Assembly: GCA_965198905.1 (NCBI GenBank)
Contig: OZ240678.1
Coordinates: forward strand, 1-64,000
DNA from: CAHJWH01 sp965198905
Lineage (GTDB): Bacteria > Pseudomonadota > Alphaproteobacteria > Caulobacterales > Caulobacteraceae
Direction of reading: 5' to 3'
Length of the DNA stretch: 64,000 nucleotides
Part shown: positions 54,302 to 62,766 of the stretch, piece after piece
Layout of the letters: the number at the start of each line of letters is the position of its first letter
How positions within the stretch are numbered: position 1 is the first letter of the stretch
The notes under the pieces: generated by a model
Databases searched by the model: none
What the model was told of the DNA's origin: nothing
Seen by the model: the letters and a program-made list of their open reading frames with translations, nothing else
Program-made: the position numbers and the translations under genes

Positions 54302-56119
54302 TTGAGATCAGCTTCGTCCCGCGCCGAGAGCCGGTCCCGAGATCGCGACGCCAGGGCGATCGCGCGACTGGCGGGCGCCCTCGCCGCCCATCCGACGCTG
54401 TCGAGCGCGGCCTTCCTGGCGGTGCTGCTGTCCACCGGCTCGATCCTGGCGCTGACCATCGCCGGCCGGTTCGCCATCGACCGCATCGGCCATGCGCACG
54501 ACAGCGGCGACCTCCTGGCGCCGCTGCTGGCGCTGGGCGCGGTGGCGATGGTGTTCGCCGCGACCACCGGACTGCGCATCTACTTCGTCACCGTGCTGGG
54601 CGACCGGGTGGGGACCGAGCTTCGCCGCAGGCTATACGACCATGTCCTGAGCCTGGACCCCTCAGCGCTGTCCGGGCGGCCGCCGGGGGACGTGCTGTCG
54701 CGGCTGACCAGCGACGTGGGCGCGGTCCAGAACCTGGCCGGCAACCTGGCGTCGGTGGCTTTGCGCAACCTGCTGAGCCTTGTGGGCGCGCTGGGGCTGC
54801 TGGTGGTGCTGCGCCCGGTCTCGGCGGGGCTGCTGCTGTTCACGCCGCTGTTCCTGGCGCCCCTGCTGGTGTTCCGCCGACGGCTGCGCCGCTTCACCGT
54901 CGCCGTCCAGGACCGCACCACCTCCGCCATCGGCTTCGCCGGCGAGAGCCTCGGCGGCCTGGAGACGCTGCAGGCCTTCGGGCAGGAGCGCCGCGCGTCC
55001 GCGCGCTTCGCCGAGGCGCTGGAGGCTGCCGCGGCGGCCGGACGGGCGCGGGCGCGGACCCATGCGGCGCTCGCCTGCGCTATCATCCTGCTGCTGTTCC
55101 TGGGGCTGACGGCGCTGCTGGGCGAGGGCGCCTACGCCACCTACGTCACCCATCGCTCGACCACGGGGCTGCTGGTCCAGTCTGGGGTGCTGGCTCTGCT
55201 GGCGGCGTCGGCGGCGAGCGCGCTGACGGAGGTCTGGGGCGAGGCGCGCAAGGGGCTGGACGCGCTGGAGCGGATCGGATCGCTGCTGAGCCTGCAGCCC
55301 AGCATCGCCTCGCCCGCCCGGCCAACGCCCCTGCCCCATCCCTCCCGAGGCGAGATCGTCCTGGATGAGGTGGCGTTCAGCTATCCGAACAAGGCCCGCG
55401 GCGCGGCCTTGCGGGGCGTCAGCCTGCGGGTCGCGCCGGGGGAGCGGGTGGCGCTGGTGGGCCCGTCCGGCGCGGGCAAGAGCACGATCTTCAAGCTGCT
55501 GCTGCGCTTCTACGACCCGCAGTCCGGGTCGGTCCGCATCGACGGGATCGACCTGCGCGACGCCGCGCTGGGTGATGTCCGCGCAAGGCTGGCGCTGGTC
55601 TCCCAGGACCCGATGCTGTTCTCGGGCGCCATTGCCGACAACATCGACTTCGGCGACCGTCCCGTCAGCCGCGAGCGCGTCGCCGCCGCCGCCCGGGCCG
55701 CCCAGGTCGAGGCCTTTTTGGACGACCGCGCCGAGGGTTTGGACGCCAGGGTCGGCGAGGGCGGGCGAACACTCTCGGGGGGGCAGCGGCAGCGCGTGGC
55801 CCTGGCTCGCGCCTTCGCGCGAGACGCCTGCATCCTGCTGCTGGACGAGGCCACCAGCGCGCTGGACGCGGGCAACGAGCGCCTGATCCAGGATGCGCTG
55901 GCCCGGACCGGCCGCGCCCAGACCACGCTGGTGATCGCCCACCGCCTAGCCACCGTGCTGGAGGCTGACCGCATCGTGGTCCTGGATCACGGTCGCATCG
56001 TGGAGAGCGGAACCCACGCAGAGTTGCTGGCGAACGGCGGCCTCTACGCGCGGATGGCGGCGCTGCAGTTCGAGGCCGGCGGAGGGCTCACCCCGCTAGC
56101 GCCGCAACCGTCGCCCTGA
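54302..56119 (+). CDS. MsbA-like ABC exporter (half transporter)
   Basis: A 605-residue half-transporter. Membrane domain (about residues 25-330, six helices, VLSRLTSDVGAVQNLAGN typical of the MsbA group) followed by the ATPase: Walker A GPSGAGKST, Q-loop LVSQDPMLFSG, signature LSGGQRQRVALARAFA, Walker B CILLLDEATSALD, His-loop VIAHRLATV. MsbA-type exporters flip lipid A, glycolipids or sphingolipids across the inner membrane. The start is TTG 54302. It ends 32 bases inside the convergent CDP-alcohol transferase gene (56088-56119). Confidence 0.9.
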   Translation: MRSASSRAESRSRDRDARAIARLAGALAAHPTLSSAAFLAVLLSTGSILALTIAGRFAIDRIGHAHDSGDLLAPLLALGAVAMVFAATTGLRIYFVTVLGDRVGTELRRRLYDHVLSLDPSALSGRPPGDVLSRLTSDVGAVQNLAGNLASVALRNLLSLVGALGLLVVLRPVSAGLLLFTPLFLAPLLVFRRRLRRFTVAVQDRTTSAIGFAGESLGGLETLQAFGQERRASARFAEALEAAAAAGRARARTHAALACAIILLLFLGLTALLGEGAYATYVTHRSTTGLLVQSGVLALLAASAASALTEVWGEARKGLDALERIGSLLSLQPSIASPARPTPLPHPSRGEIVLDEVAFSYPNKARGAALRGVSLRVAPGERVALVGPSGAGKSTIFKLLLRFYDPQSGSVRIDGIDLRDAALGDVRARLALVSQDPMLFSGAIADNIDFGDRPVSRERVAAAARAAQVEAFLDDRAEGLDARVGEGGRTLSGGQRQRVALARAFARDACILLLDEATSALDAGNERLIQDALARTGRAQTTLVIAHRLATVLEADRIVVLDHGRIVESGTHAELLANGGLYARMAALQFEAGGGLTPLAPQPSP

Positions 56120-56987
56120 AGCGGCTGCATTGGTCGAAATACAGCGCGACATAGGCGGCGTTGAGCCCGATCGCGACATAGACGAACAGATAGATCGGGC
56201 TGCCCGCGATCATCGACAGGAAGACCACCAGGGTCTCCGAATTGGCCGAGAAGACGCCCGCCCGCTTAACCACCGGCTTCAGCTGGGTGCGGCAGATCGA
56301 CTGCGCCGTCTCTGCGTCACCGCCCCGCGCCACATAGCGAGCGACCGCGGAGTCGACCGCGGAGGCGTCCGGCGTCACCCTCGCGGACACCGCCAGGAAC
56401 AGCCGCCCAAGCGCTCCCGCCGCAGCGCCCACACCCTCTGCACCCGCCCGACCCGCATCGAGGTTCTGGCGGAGCCAGCCTGTCCCGTAGACCCACTTGC
56501 GGTATTCGCGACGCACCGTCTCGTAGTCGTTGGCCTGGACGATGCGCGACAGGCCCACGAACACCGCCAGGGCCCAGACCCAGCCGCCGTCCTGCGCCGC
56601 GCCGTAAGCTCCCAGCGCCAGGTAGAGGATCGTGCGCCCGGCGTAGTCGCAGATTCCGTCCACCAGTTCGCCGTGGGTGGAGCTGCGCCCGGTGCGTCGC
56701 GCCAGATCGCCGTCGGCGCCATCCAGCACATGCCAGGCGAAGCAGCTCGCAAGACCCAGCAGCGCCCCCCATGGACGCGGGATGAGGGTGTAGGCCGCAG
56801 CTCCCACGGCCGCCATCACCGCGCCGGAGATCGAGACCATGTCAGGTGTGACGCGGGTGGAGGCGAGCCGCCCGGCCAGGGCGCGGGACAGGGGATGGAT
56901 CAGCCGGCGATTGCTCCACAGCTCGAGTTCGGCCGGGCGGCCCACATTGGTCGCGACCGGTGCGGCGGCGGCGGGACGCTCGTTCAT
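56088..56987 (-). CDS. CDP-alcohol phosphatidyltransferase family protein
   Basis: A 299-residue inner-membrane enzyme. It carries the complete CDP-OH-P motif, D-xx-DG-xx-AR-x8-G-x3-D-x3-D, in HVLDGADGDLARRTGRSS...HGELVDGICD (about residues 90-120), and several hydrophobic helices. Such enzymes join a CDP-linked alcohol to a lipid acceptor, as in PI, PG or ether-lipid synthesis. With the adjacent cytidylyltransferase it probably forms a phospho-head-group. ATG at 56987. A longer reading to 57134 overlaps the divergent GT gene and lacks homology. Confidence 0.88.
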   Translation of the reverse strand: MNERPAAAAPVATNVGRPAELELWSNRRLIHPLSRALAGRLASTRVTPDMVSISGAVMAAVGAAAYTLIPRPWGALLGLASCFAWHVLDGADGDLARRTGRSSTHGELVDGICDYAGRTILYLALGAYGAAQDGGWVWALAVFVGLSRIVQANDYETVRREYRKWVYGTGWLRQNLDAGRAGAEGVGAAAGALGRLFLAVSARVTPDASAVDSAVARYVARGGDAETAQSICRTQLKPVVKRAGVFSANSETLVVFLSMIAGSPIYLFVYVAIGLNAAYVALYFDQCSRFRATVAALAG

Positions 56988-57091
56988 CGTTGATTTTTCC
57001 GGCCGCCGGGCTAGGGAAGCCGACGCGTGCGCGGCGTCCCAGCAGTCTGGTGATTGGCCGCACGGGTCAAGACGCTCTCCAAAGGCGGTCC

Positions 57092-58654
57092 ATGCGAGCG
57101 GACGTAGACGCCCCCGCCCACGCCTGGCGTCCACCCTTCAAGACGTTCGTGCTGATCGCTGTACTCGCCCTGGTGCTCGGCGTGCTGGTCTTCGCCACGC
57201 CCTTCAACCATGACGAGGACCAGTACCTCGCGGCCAGCGCCCTGGCGTCGAAGGCCAGGCTCTATTGCGACTTCCTCTACGTCCAGACGCCGCTGCAGCC
57301 CGAGCTTACCGCGCCCCTGACGGGGTTGGCGCCGGGCTGGAGTTTTCTGGTGCTGCGCCTGGTCTCGGCCGGCTGCGGCGTGGCCGCCCTGGTCGCGGTC
57401 TGGGTCGCGCAGCGCCGGCTCGGCGTCGGGCGCGCCATGGCCGACGTCTCGGTCCTGCTGATGGCGAGCTGCTACACCTTCCAGTTCTGCTCCAGCGTAG
57501 CGCGCAACGACGCCCTGCCCATGGCGCTCGCGGCCTGGGCGATCGCCGCGGCGGCGGCGGCCCTGTCGCCGCAGGCGCGCCGGCCCTGGCTCGACTGGGC
57601 GCTTTGTGGGCTGCTGTTCGGCGCGGCGACGAGCGCCAAGGTGTCGTTCGCGCCGCTGCTGGGTGCGGCCGCGGCGTACGTCGGCGTGCGGCTGGCGCGG
57701 GCGCCGAGCCGCGCGCGCTGGCTGGAGGCTGGCGGTCTAGCGATGGGCGGTCTGGCTGGCCTGTCGCCGATCGCCTTGGCATGGGCGGCCGCGCCTGAGG
57801 CGACGCGCTTTGCGCTCGTCGGCTTCTGGTCGGACGGACCGCGTCGCTGGTACGTGGCGAACGGTCTGGCGCACCGGATGGCGCCGGCGTCCAAGCTTCT
57901 CTACGGGCTGGGCGATCTCGCCCTCGGCCCAGCCCTGGCGACGATAGCGGTGATCGTGTTCAGCGGGCTGCGGTCCCGCAAATCTCGCGTCGGGGACAGA
58001 GCCGGTGCTGGGTTTTTCGATCTGATGATCCTGGCGGCCCTGGTCGCGGCGTTCGCGCCCTCGCCGACCTACAAGCAGTATTTCGCCCCGCTGATGGCGC
58101 CCCTGTTCGTCAGGCTGGGCCTGGACTTCACGGCCGGCCGCCGCCCGCTCTGGACGAAGGCGGCCCTCGCGCTCGGAGGCCTGACAGGGCTGGTGGTGCT
58201 CGGCCTCACGATCGGCAGGGCGGTTTCCACCGACCGCTGGACGCCCCTGCGGGTGGCCCGGGAGGATCGCTGGATCGGCGACACCTTGAGACGCGCGGGG
58301 GTCAGCGGCGCCGTCGCCACCCTGTCCGCCCACACCGTGCTCGACAGCGGCTTTCCCCTGGATCGCCGTTTCGCCGGCGGCGCCATGGTGTATCGCAGCG
58401 CGGACGGCGTCGACGCCGGCCTGAGACGGCGGCTCCACATCACCAGTCCCTCCACCCTCGCCCGCGACCTGGAAGCCCAGCCTCCCGTAGCCCTAGTCAC
58501 CGGCTATGAGGGGCCGGGCGGCGACACGCGGGTCGATCTGGACGGCGGCCTGCGCGCCTACGCCCTCGCCCGAAATTATACTGTTCACCGCTATCCGGGG
58601 GGCGGGACGCAGCTCTACATCCGACCGGCCGAGGTCTCCCGTGCCACCCGCTAA
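57092..58654 (+). CDS. Integral membrane glycosyltransferase (GT39/ArnT-like)
   Basis: A 520-residue multi-pass protein with about ten hydrophobic segments. The first luminal loop has the acidic pair of the PMT/ArnT superfamily (FNHDEDQYLAASAL), which in known members coordinates metal and binds polyprenyl-phosphate sugar. These enzymes move sugars from lipid carriers to lipids or proteins in the periplasm. The ATG at 57092 has AAAGGCGG close upstream. The next gene starts 14 bases before its stop, so the two are one transcript. Confidence 0.8.
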   Translation: MRADVDAPAHAWRPPFKTFVLIAVLALVLGVLVFATPFNHDEDQYLAASALASKARLYCDFLYVQTPLQPELTAPLTGLAPGWSFLVLRLVSAGCGVAALVAVWVAQRRLGVGRAMADVSVLLMASCYTFQFCSSVARNDALPMALAAWAIAAAAAALSPQARRPWLDWALCGLLFGAATSAKVSFAPLLGAAAAYVGVRLARAPSRARWLEAGGLAMGGLAGLSPIALAWAAAPEATRFALVGFWSDGPRRWYVANGLAHRMAPASKLLYGLGDLALGPALATIAVIVFSGLRSRKSRVGDRAGAGFFDLMILAALVAAFAPSPTYKQYFAPLMAPLFVRLGLDFTAGRRPLWTKAALALGGLTGLVVLGLTIGRAVSTDRWTPLRVAREDRWIGDTLRRAGVSGAVATLSAHTVLDSGFPLDRRFAGGAMVYRSADGVDAGLRRRLHITSPSTLARDLEAQPPVALVTGYEGPGGDTRVDLDGGLRAYALARNYTVHRYPGGGTQLYIRPAEVSRATR

Positions 58655-60179
58655 GACCCAGTTCCTGCGTCGGGCCGGGCTGCTGCTGGCGGTGGCTGCG
58701 GTCTGGATGTGCATAGACCTGCCGGCCTTTCCCATCGCGCGCTGGGACGAGTCGCGCCTCGCCGTGAACGCCATCGAGATGCACACGACGGGCTGGTCGC
58801 TCGTGACAACCTACGGCTTCCGGCCGGACCTCTGGAACACCAAGCCGCCCCTCCTGATCTGGCTGATGAACCTTTGCATGGACGTGTTTGGGGTCAGCGA
58901 GGGGGCGCTGCGCATCCCCTCGGCGCTGGCGACCCTCGGCAGCGCGGCGATCGTGATGGGCTTCACCTGGCGGCTGACCCGCACCAGCTTCGCGCCGCTC
59001 GTGGCCGGGGTCCTGTTGCTGACCACGCGAGGATTTGCGGGGCGTCACAGCGGGCAGACGGCCGACTATGAGGCCATGCTGTGCTTTTTCGTCACCGCCT
59101 ACAGCTGTCAGTTTTTCTGCACTCTGCACCGCAGGCGGCCCCGCCCTTCAGGTGTTCTGCTCGGATGCGCGCTGGTGGTGGGCGCAGTGCTGACCAAGGG
59201 CGTGGCGGGACTGGCTCCGGGGGCCGGGCTTGTCCTCTACCTGCTCGTCCAGCGCCGGCCGCTGCGGCCTTTGCGGTCCTGGGCCTATCCCGTCGGCACG
59301 CTGGCCGCGGCCGGGGTGGTCGCCAGCTTCTATCTGGCCCGGGAGCACGCCTCCCCCGGCTACCTGCACGCGGTCGCCGTGAACGAGCTTGGACGCTACG
59401 GCGCCATCGTCGAGAAGCACTACAACCCGATCTGGTATTATCCCCTGCTCGTCTTCGGCGCCTTCGGCTTCTCGCTTGGGGCGTTCGCCCTGCCGCTGCT
59501 GGCCGAGGTGAGGGTCCTGCGCGGCCGACGCCGGGCGGGCATGGTCTTCGCCATCTGCATGGTCGTCGGCGTCCTGGCGGCCTTCACCAGCAGCCAGACC
59601 AAGATTCGCTGGTACGCCGCTCCCTGCTACCCCTTTTTGGCCATGGGCTGCGGCCTAGGCCTCGAAAGCCTGCGGAACCGCCTGCGCGCCGGGCGGGGGT
59701 CCGGAGACGCCGTTCCACGATGGGAACGCGGGGCGCCCTGGGCCGCAGCCGCCGTGCTGGTGGGCGTGATCTTCATCGTGCGGGACGTCTATCCAACCTT
59801 CTTCGACACCCGCTCGTCGGGCCGCTACGGAGAGGTCTTCGCCGCGCTGCACCGGCGGGGCGTGGCCCGGGTGGAGGTGCGCGACGACGGCGTCGTCAAC
59901 ATGCAGAATGCGGTGATTTATGCGCCCCAGCTACAGTTCTACGCGGTGGAGTGGCGTCCACTAGGCGTCCGGGTCGTACGCCGCGCCTCAGCCAGCCGGG
60001 TCACCCCCGGCCAGGTCATCGCTTCCTGCGACCCGGTGGTTGAGCCGCGGCTGGCGGCCCTCGGCCCCGATCTCGCAGGCGTTCGGGGCTGCATCGCGGT
60101 CGATCCCCGCACGTCGACGCCGTCGGGTGCTCACCCTAAGCTGACGCTTAGGCGCCCTCAGGCCAGCCGCTTGTCGTAG
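58641..60179 (+). CDS. Integral membrane glycosyltransferase (PMT_2/ArnT-like)
   Basis: A 512-residue multi-pass protein. Its first luminal loop has the PMT signature IARWDESRLAVNAIEMHTTGW followed by NTKPPLLIWLMNL, as in ArnT-like aminoarabinose transferases. About ten hydrophobic segments, then a soluble C-terminal domain of roughly 130 residues. GTG at 58641 has GAGG 6 bases upstream and overlaps the previous gene by 14 bases. It ends 22 bases into the convergent ceramide-synthase-like gene. Confidence 0.82.
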   Translation: MPPAKTQFLRRAGLLLAVAAVWMCIDLPAFPIARWDESRLAVNAIEMHTTGWSLVTTYGFRPDLWNTKPPLLIWLMNLCMDVFGVSEGALRIPSALATLGSAAIVMGFTWRLTRTSFAPLVAGVLLLTTRGFAGRHSGQTADYEAMLCFFVTAYSCQFFCTLHRRRPRPSGVLLGCALVVGAVLTKGVAGLAPGAGLVLYLLVQRRPLRPLRSWAYPVGTLAAAGVVASFYLAREHASPGYLHAVAVNELGRYGAIVEKHYNPIWYYPLLVFGAFGFSLGAFALPLLAEVRVLRGRRRAGMVFAICMVVGVLAAFTSSQTKIRWYAAPCYPFLAMGCGLGLESLRNRLRAGRGSGDAVPRWERGAPWAAAAVLVGVIFIVRDVYPTFFDTRSSGRYGEVFAALHRRGVARVEVRDDGVVNMQNAVIYAPQLQFYAVEWRPLGVRVVRRASASRVTPGQVIASCDPVVEPRLAALGPDLAGVRGCIAVDPRTSTPSGAHPKLTLRRPQASRLS

Positions 60180-61315
60180 ATCCTGTAAGTCTTGTAGATT
60201 TCCGCGCCGATGGCTTCGCTGATGCGCCGCATCGGCAGGTTGTTCTCCAGCACCCAGGACAGCTCGAATCGCTCATAGCCGAGCCTCGTGGCCCGAATGG
60301 CGCCAGCGTCGATCAGCGCGAAGGGCAGTATCTGGCCCCGGCGGCCCCCGTGGAATTTGCGCTTGACCCCCATCAGCGGGACCCGGACGGATTTCACCCG
60401 GCTGACCTTCAATCGCCACAACAGCTTGGCCCAGCCGAACGGCAGCAGCCGGCCGTCGAGATCGGCGATCGCCTCGTTCACGTTCGGCAGATAGACGATC
60501 ACCCCCGCCGCCTCGCCATCGATCTCGGCGAACCAGACCAGGCGTGGATCGATCACCGGCTTCAGCGCCTTGGCCAGGGCTCGGGTCTCGGCCTCCGTAG
60601 TGGGGGTGAATCCCCAATTGTCCGCCCAGGCGTCGTTTAGAATTTCTGTAAGCGTGGCGACCTCGGCGTCGTAGCGCTTCATGTCCAGGGTGCGCAGGCT
60701 CACGCCTTCGGGCAGGCCCCGGCGCACGCGGCGCAGCACCGGGGCCGGCAAGGCGTCGCTGGCGCGGCAGAGATAGGCGTGGACGTCCTTGGCCTTGGCG
60801 TAGCCCTGCTGCTCGATCCGACCCGCTGTGTAGCGGGGATCGTGACCCATCATCACCATGGGCGGGGTGTCGAAGCCCTCGATCAGGAGGCCGATTTCCT
60901 CGTTTACAGACAGGTTCAGCGGCCCCAGAGCGCGTCCGCATCCCCGCGCGCGCAACCAGTCCTCCACGGCGGCGAACAGGGCGGCGAAGATGGCGGGGTC
61001 GTCCTCGGCGGCGATCAGGCCGAAGTTGCCGGTGACAGGCTGGCCGGGCTCGGGGGGGGCGAGCCGGTCAATCTGGGCGCTGATCCGGCCGACGTCGCGC
61101 CGCCCTCGCCGCGCGATCCAGAGCTGCGCCTCGGCATGGTCGAAGTAGGGGTTGGTCCCTGGAGAAAGCGCCTGCCGACGCTCGGAGATGAGCGGTGCGA
61201 TATAGTTGGGGTCGCCCGCGTTCAGCCGGTTCGGCAGGCGGATGAAGCGCTCCATCTGCGCACGAGTGTGCACGGGTTCGAGGTCGATGGTTGCGTGGTC
61301 ATGGGCTTCGGCCAC
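60158..61315 (-). CDS. GNAT-fold acyltransferase, bacterial ceramide synthase-like
   Basis: A 385-residue soluble protein with two GNAT-like halves. N-terminal FIRLPNRLNAGDPNYIAPLISERRQAL and ALGPLNLSVNEEIGLLIEGFDTPPMVMMGHDP are distinctive of the protein group that includes Caulobacter bCerS, which N-acylates a sphingoid base. The C-terminus (LSWVLENNLPMRRISEAIGAEIYKTYRIYDKRL) contains a GNAT-like acceptor motif. I base this on remembered family features rather than a search; a generic N-acetyltransferase is the alternative. The ATG at 61315 is used. Confidence 0.6.
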   Translation of the reverse strand: MAEAHDHATIDLEPVHTRAQMERFIRLPNRLNAGDPNYIAPLISERRQALSPGTNPYFDHAEAQLWIARRGRRDVGRISAQIDRLAPPEPGQPVTGNFGLIAAEDDPAIFAALFAAVEDWLRARGCGRALGPLNLSVNEEIGLLIEGFDTPPMVMMGHDPRYTAGRIEQQGYAKAKDVHAYLCRASDALPAPVLRRVRRGLPEGVSLRTLDMKRYDAEVATLTEILNDAWADNWGFTPTTEAETRALAKALKPVIDPRLVWFAEIDGEAAGVIVYLPNVNEAIADLDGRLLPFGWAKLLWRLKVSRVKSVRVPLMGVKRKFHGGRRGQILPFALIDAGAIRATRLGYERFELSWVLENNLPMRRISEAIGAEIYKTYRIYDKRLA

Positions 61316-61547
61316 GACGGTCTCCTTCGGTCAGGGTGTGGCCGGGCCGAGGGAGACAGCATGGAAAAGGCGAACAGGCAAACGACCGATCGATGAGGAA
61401 ATCGCCCAGAACGAGGATGGAAATGAAAGGATCAGGTGCTTGCGGCGATAGCAAGGTGAACAGACATAGCAAGGAATGGGTGCATAAGGGTGTCGCCGGG
61501 CCAGCTTCGGCGAGGCGAGGGTGCACCGGGGCGTGGTTGGCGGACGC
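61316..61547. other. Divergent intergenic region
   Basis: A 230-base gap between the ceramide-synthase-like gene and the desaturase-like gene. It is purine-rich on the plus strand and has lower GC than the flanks. No ORF or hairpin is convincing. It must contain both promoters. Confidence 0.35.
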
Positions 61548-62726
61548 ATGAACGTAGTCACGAGCTTCGGGCGCGACACCCTGCGGGCGACGCCATCGAT
61601 CGGCGTCGACGGGGCGAGGTCGTCGCTGCCCGCGGCGCCCGGCGCCGACCCGACGGGCAAGGCGGCCCCAGGCCGGGAAGCCGACCTGATCCACGCCGCC
61701 GCCCGCATCACGCGCGAGTTGAGCATCGCAAGCCCGAGGATCTACTGGCTGGACCTGCTGGGCTCGACGGCCGTCGGGTACGGCGCCTTGATCGGCGCCT
61801 GCGCTGCGCCCTCGGCGGGGCTGAAGCTCGCAGCCGGCTTGGTGTCGACCCTGGCCCTGTACCGGGCGGTGAGCTTCATCCACGAGCTGACCCACCTCAA
61901 GCCCGGCGCGGTGAAGGGGTTTCGCACCGGCTGGAACCTGCTGGTGGGCGTACCGCTGATGGCCCCGTCCTTCATGTACGAGGGCGTCCACGTGCTTCAC
62001 CACGCCCGTACGCGCTATGGGACCGATCAGGACCCGGAATACCTGCCGCTCGCGCGCCTGTCGCTGGGAACGCTCGGCCTGTTCTTCGTGGTTTCGGTGT
62101 TCGCGCCGGCGGCTCTGCTGTTCCGTTTCGCCGTCCTGGCGCCCCTGTCCGCCTTGATCCCGCCGCTCCGGAGGGAGGTCGTTGCGCGGGCGTCGGCGCT
62201 CTCCATCAACCCGGCGTTCCGTCGACCGCAGCCGCAAGGCGGCTTCCGGCGGTCCTGGCGGCGGTGGGAGACGGGCGCCAGCCTCTGGGCCATCGCCCTG
62301 GTCACCGCGACCGCCTTGGGGCTGATGCCGCTCCGTGGATTTCTGACGTTCATGGCCGTCACGGCCGGGGTCACGGTGATCAACCAGTTCAGGACCCTGG
62401 CGGCGCACCTGTGGGACAATGACGGCGAGCCGGTCAGCATCACCGCCCAGTACCTGGACAGCGTGAACGTGCCCCCGCCTGGCCTGCTGCCCGCCCTGTG
62501 GGCGCCGGTGGGGCTGCGCTATCACGCGCTGCACCATCTGCTGCCGGGCCTGCCCTATCACGCGCTCGGAGAGGCGCACCGGCGGCTCACCGCGCTGCTG
62601 CCGCAGGACTCAGATTATCACCGCGCGCACCACAGGGGGCCGGTCGGGCTGATCGCACGCCTCGTCGCGGCCTCAAGCCGCAGCCGCGCCACGCCACACC
62701 CGGTCGAGGCCGCCCCTCAAGCGTGA
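61548..62726 (+). CDS. Membrane fatty-acid desaturase/hydroxylase family protein
   Basis: A 392-residue inner-membrane di-iron enzyme. Three histidine clusters are visible: HELTH (about residue 110), HVLHHAR (about 150) and RYHALHHLLPGLPYH (about 335), together with several hydrophobic helices. This is the pattern of fatty-acyl or sphingolipid desaturases/hydroxylases. Compared with housekeeping desaturases it is fused to an N-terminal hydrophilic extension of about 50 residues. ATG at 61548 chosen; an upstream in-frame ATG at 61521 adds nine residues. Confidence 0.82.
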   Translation: MNVVTSFGRDTLRATPSIGVDGARSSLPAAPGADPTGKAAPGREADLIHAAARITRELSIASPRIYWLDLLGSTAVGYGALIGACAAPSAGLKLAAGLVSTLALYRAVSFIHELTHLKPGAVKGFRTGWNLLVGVPLMAPSFMYEGVHVLHHARTRYGTDQDPEYLPLARLSLGTLGLFFVVSVFAPAALLFRFAVLAPLSALIPPLRREVVARASALSINPAFRRPQPQGGFRRSWRRWETGASLWAIALVTATALGLMPLRGFLTFMAVTAGVTVINQFRTLAAHLWDNDGEPVSITAQYLDSVNVPPPGLLPALWAPVGLRYHALHHLLPGLPYHALGEAHRRLTALLPQDSDYHRAHHRGPVGLIARLVAASSRSRATPHPVEAAPQA

Positions 62727-62766
62727 GCATCTTGCGATCCGGCTCCAGGCGCCCCAAGCCTTGCAC

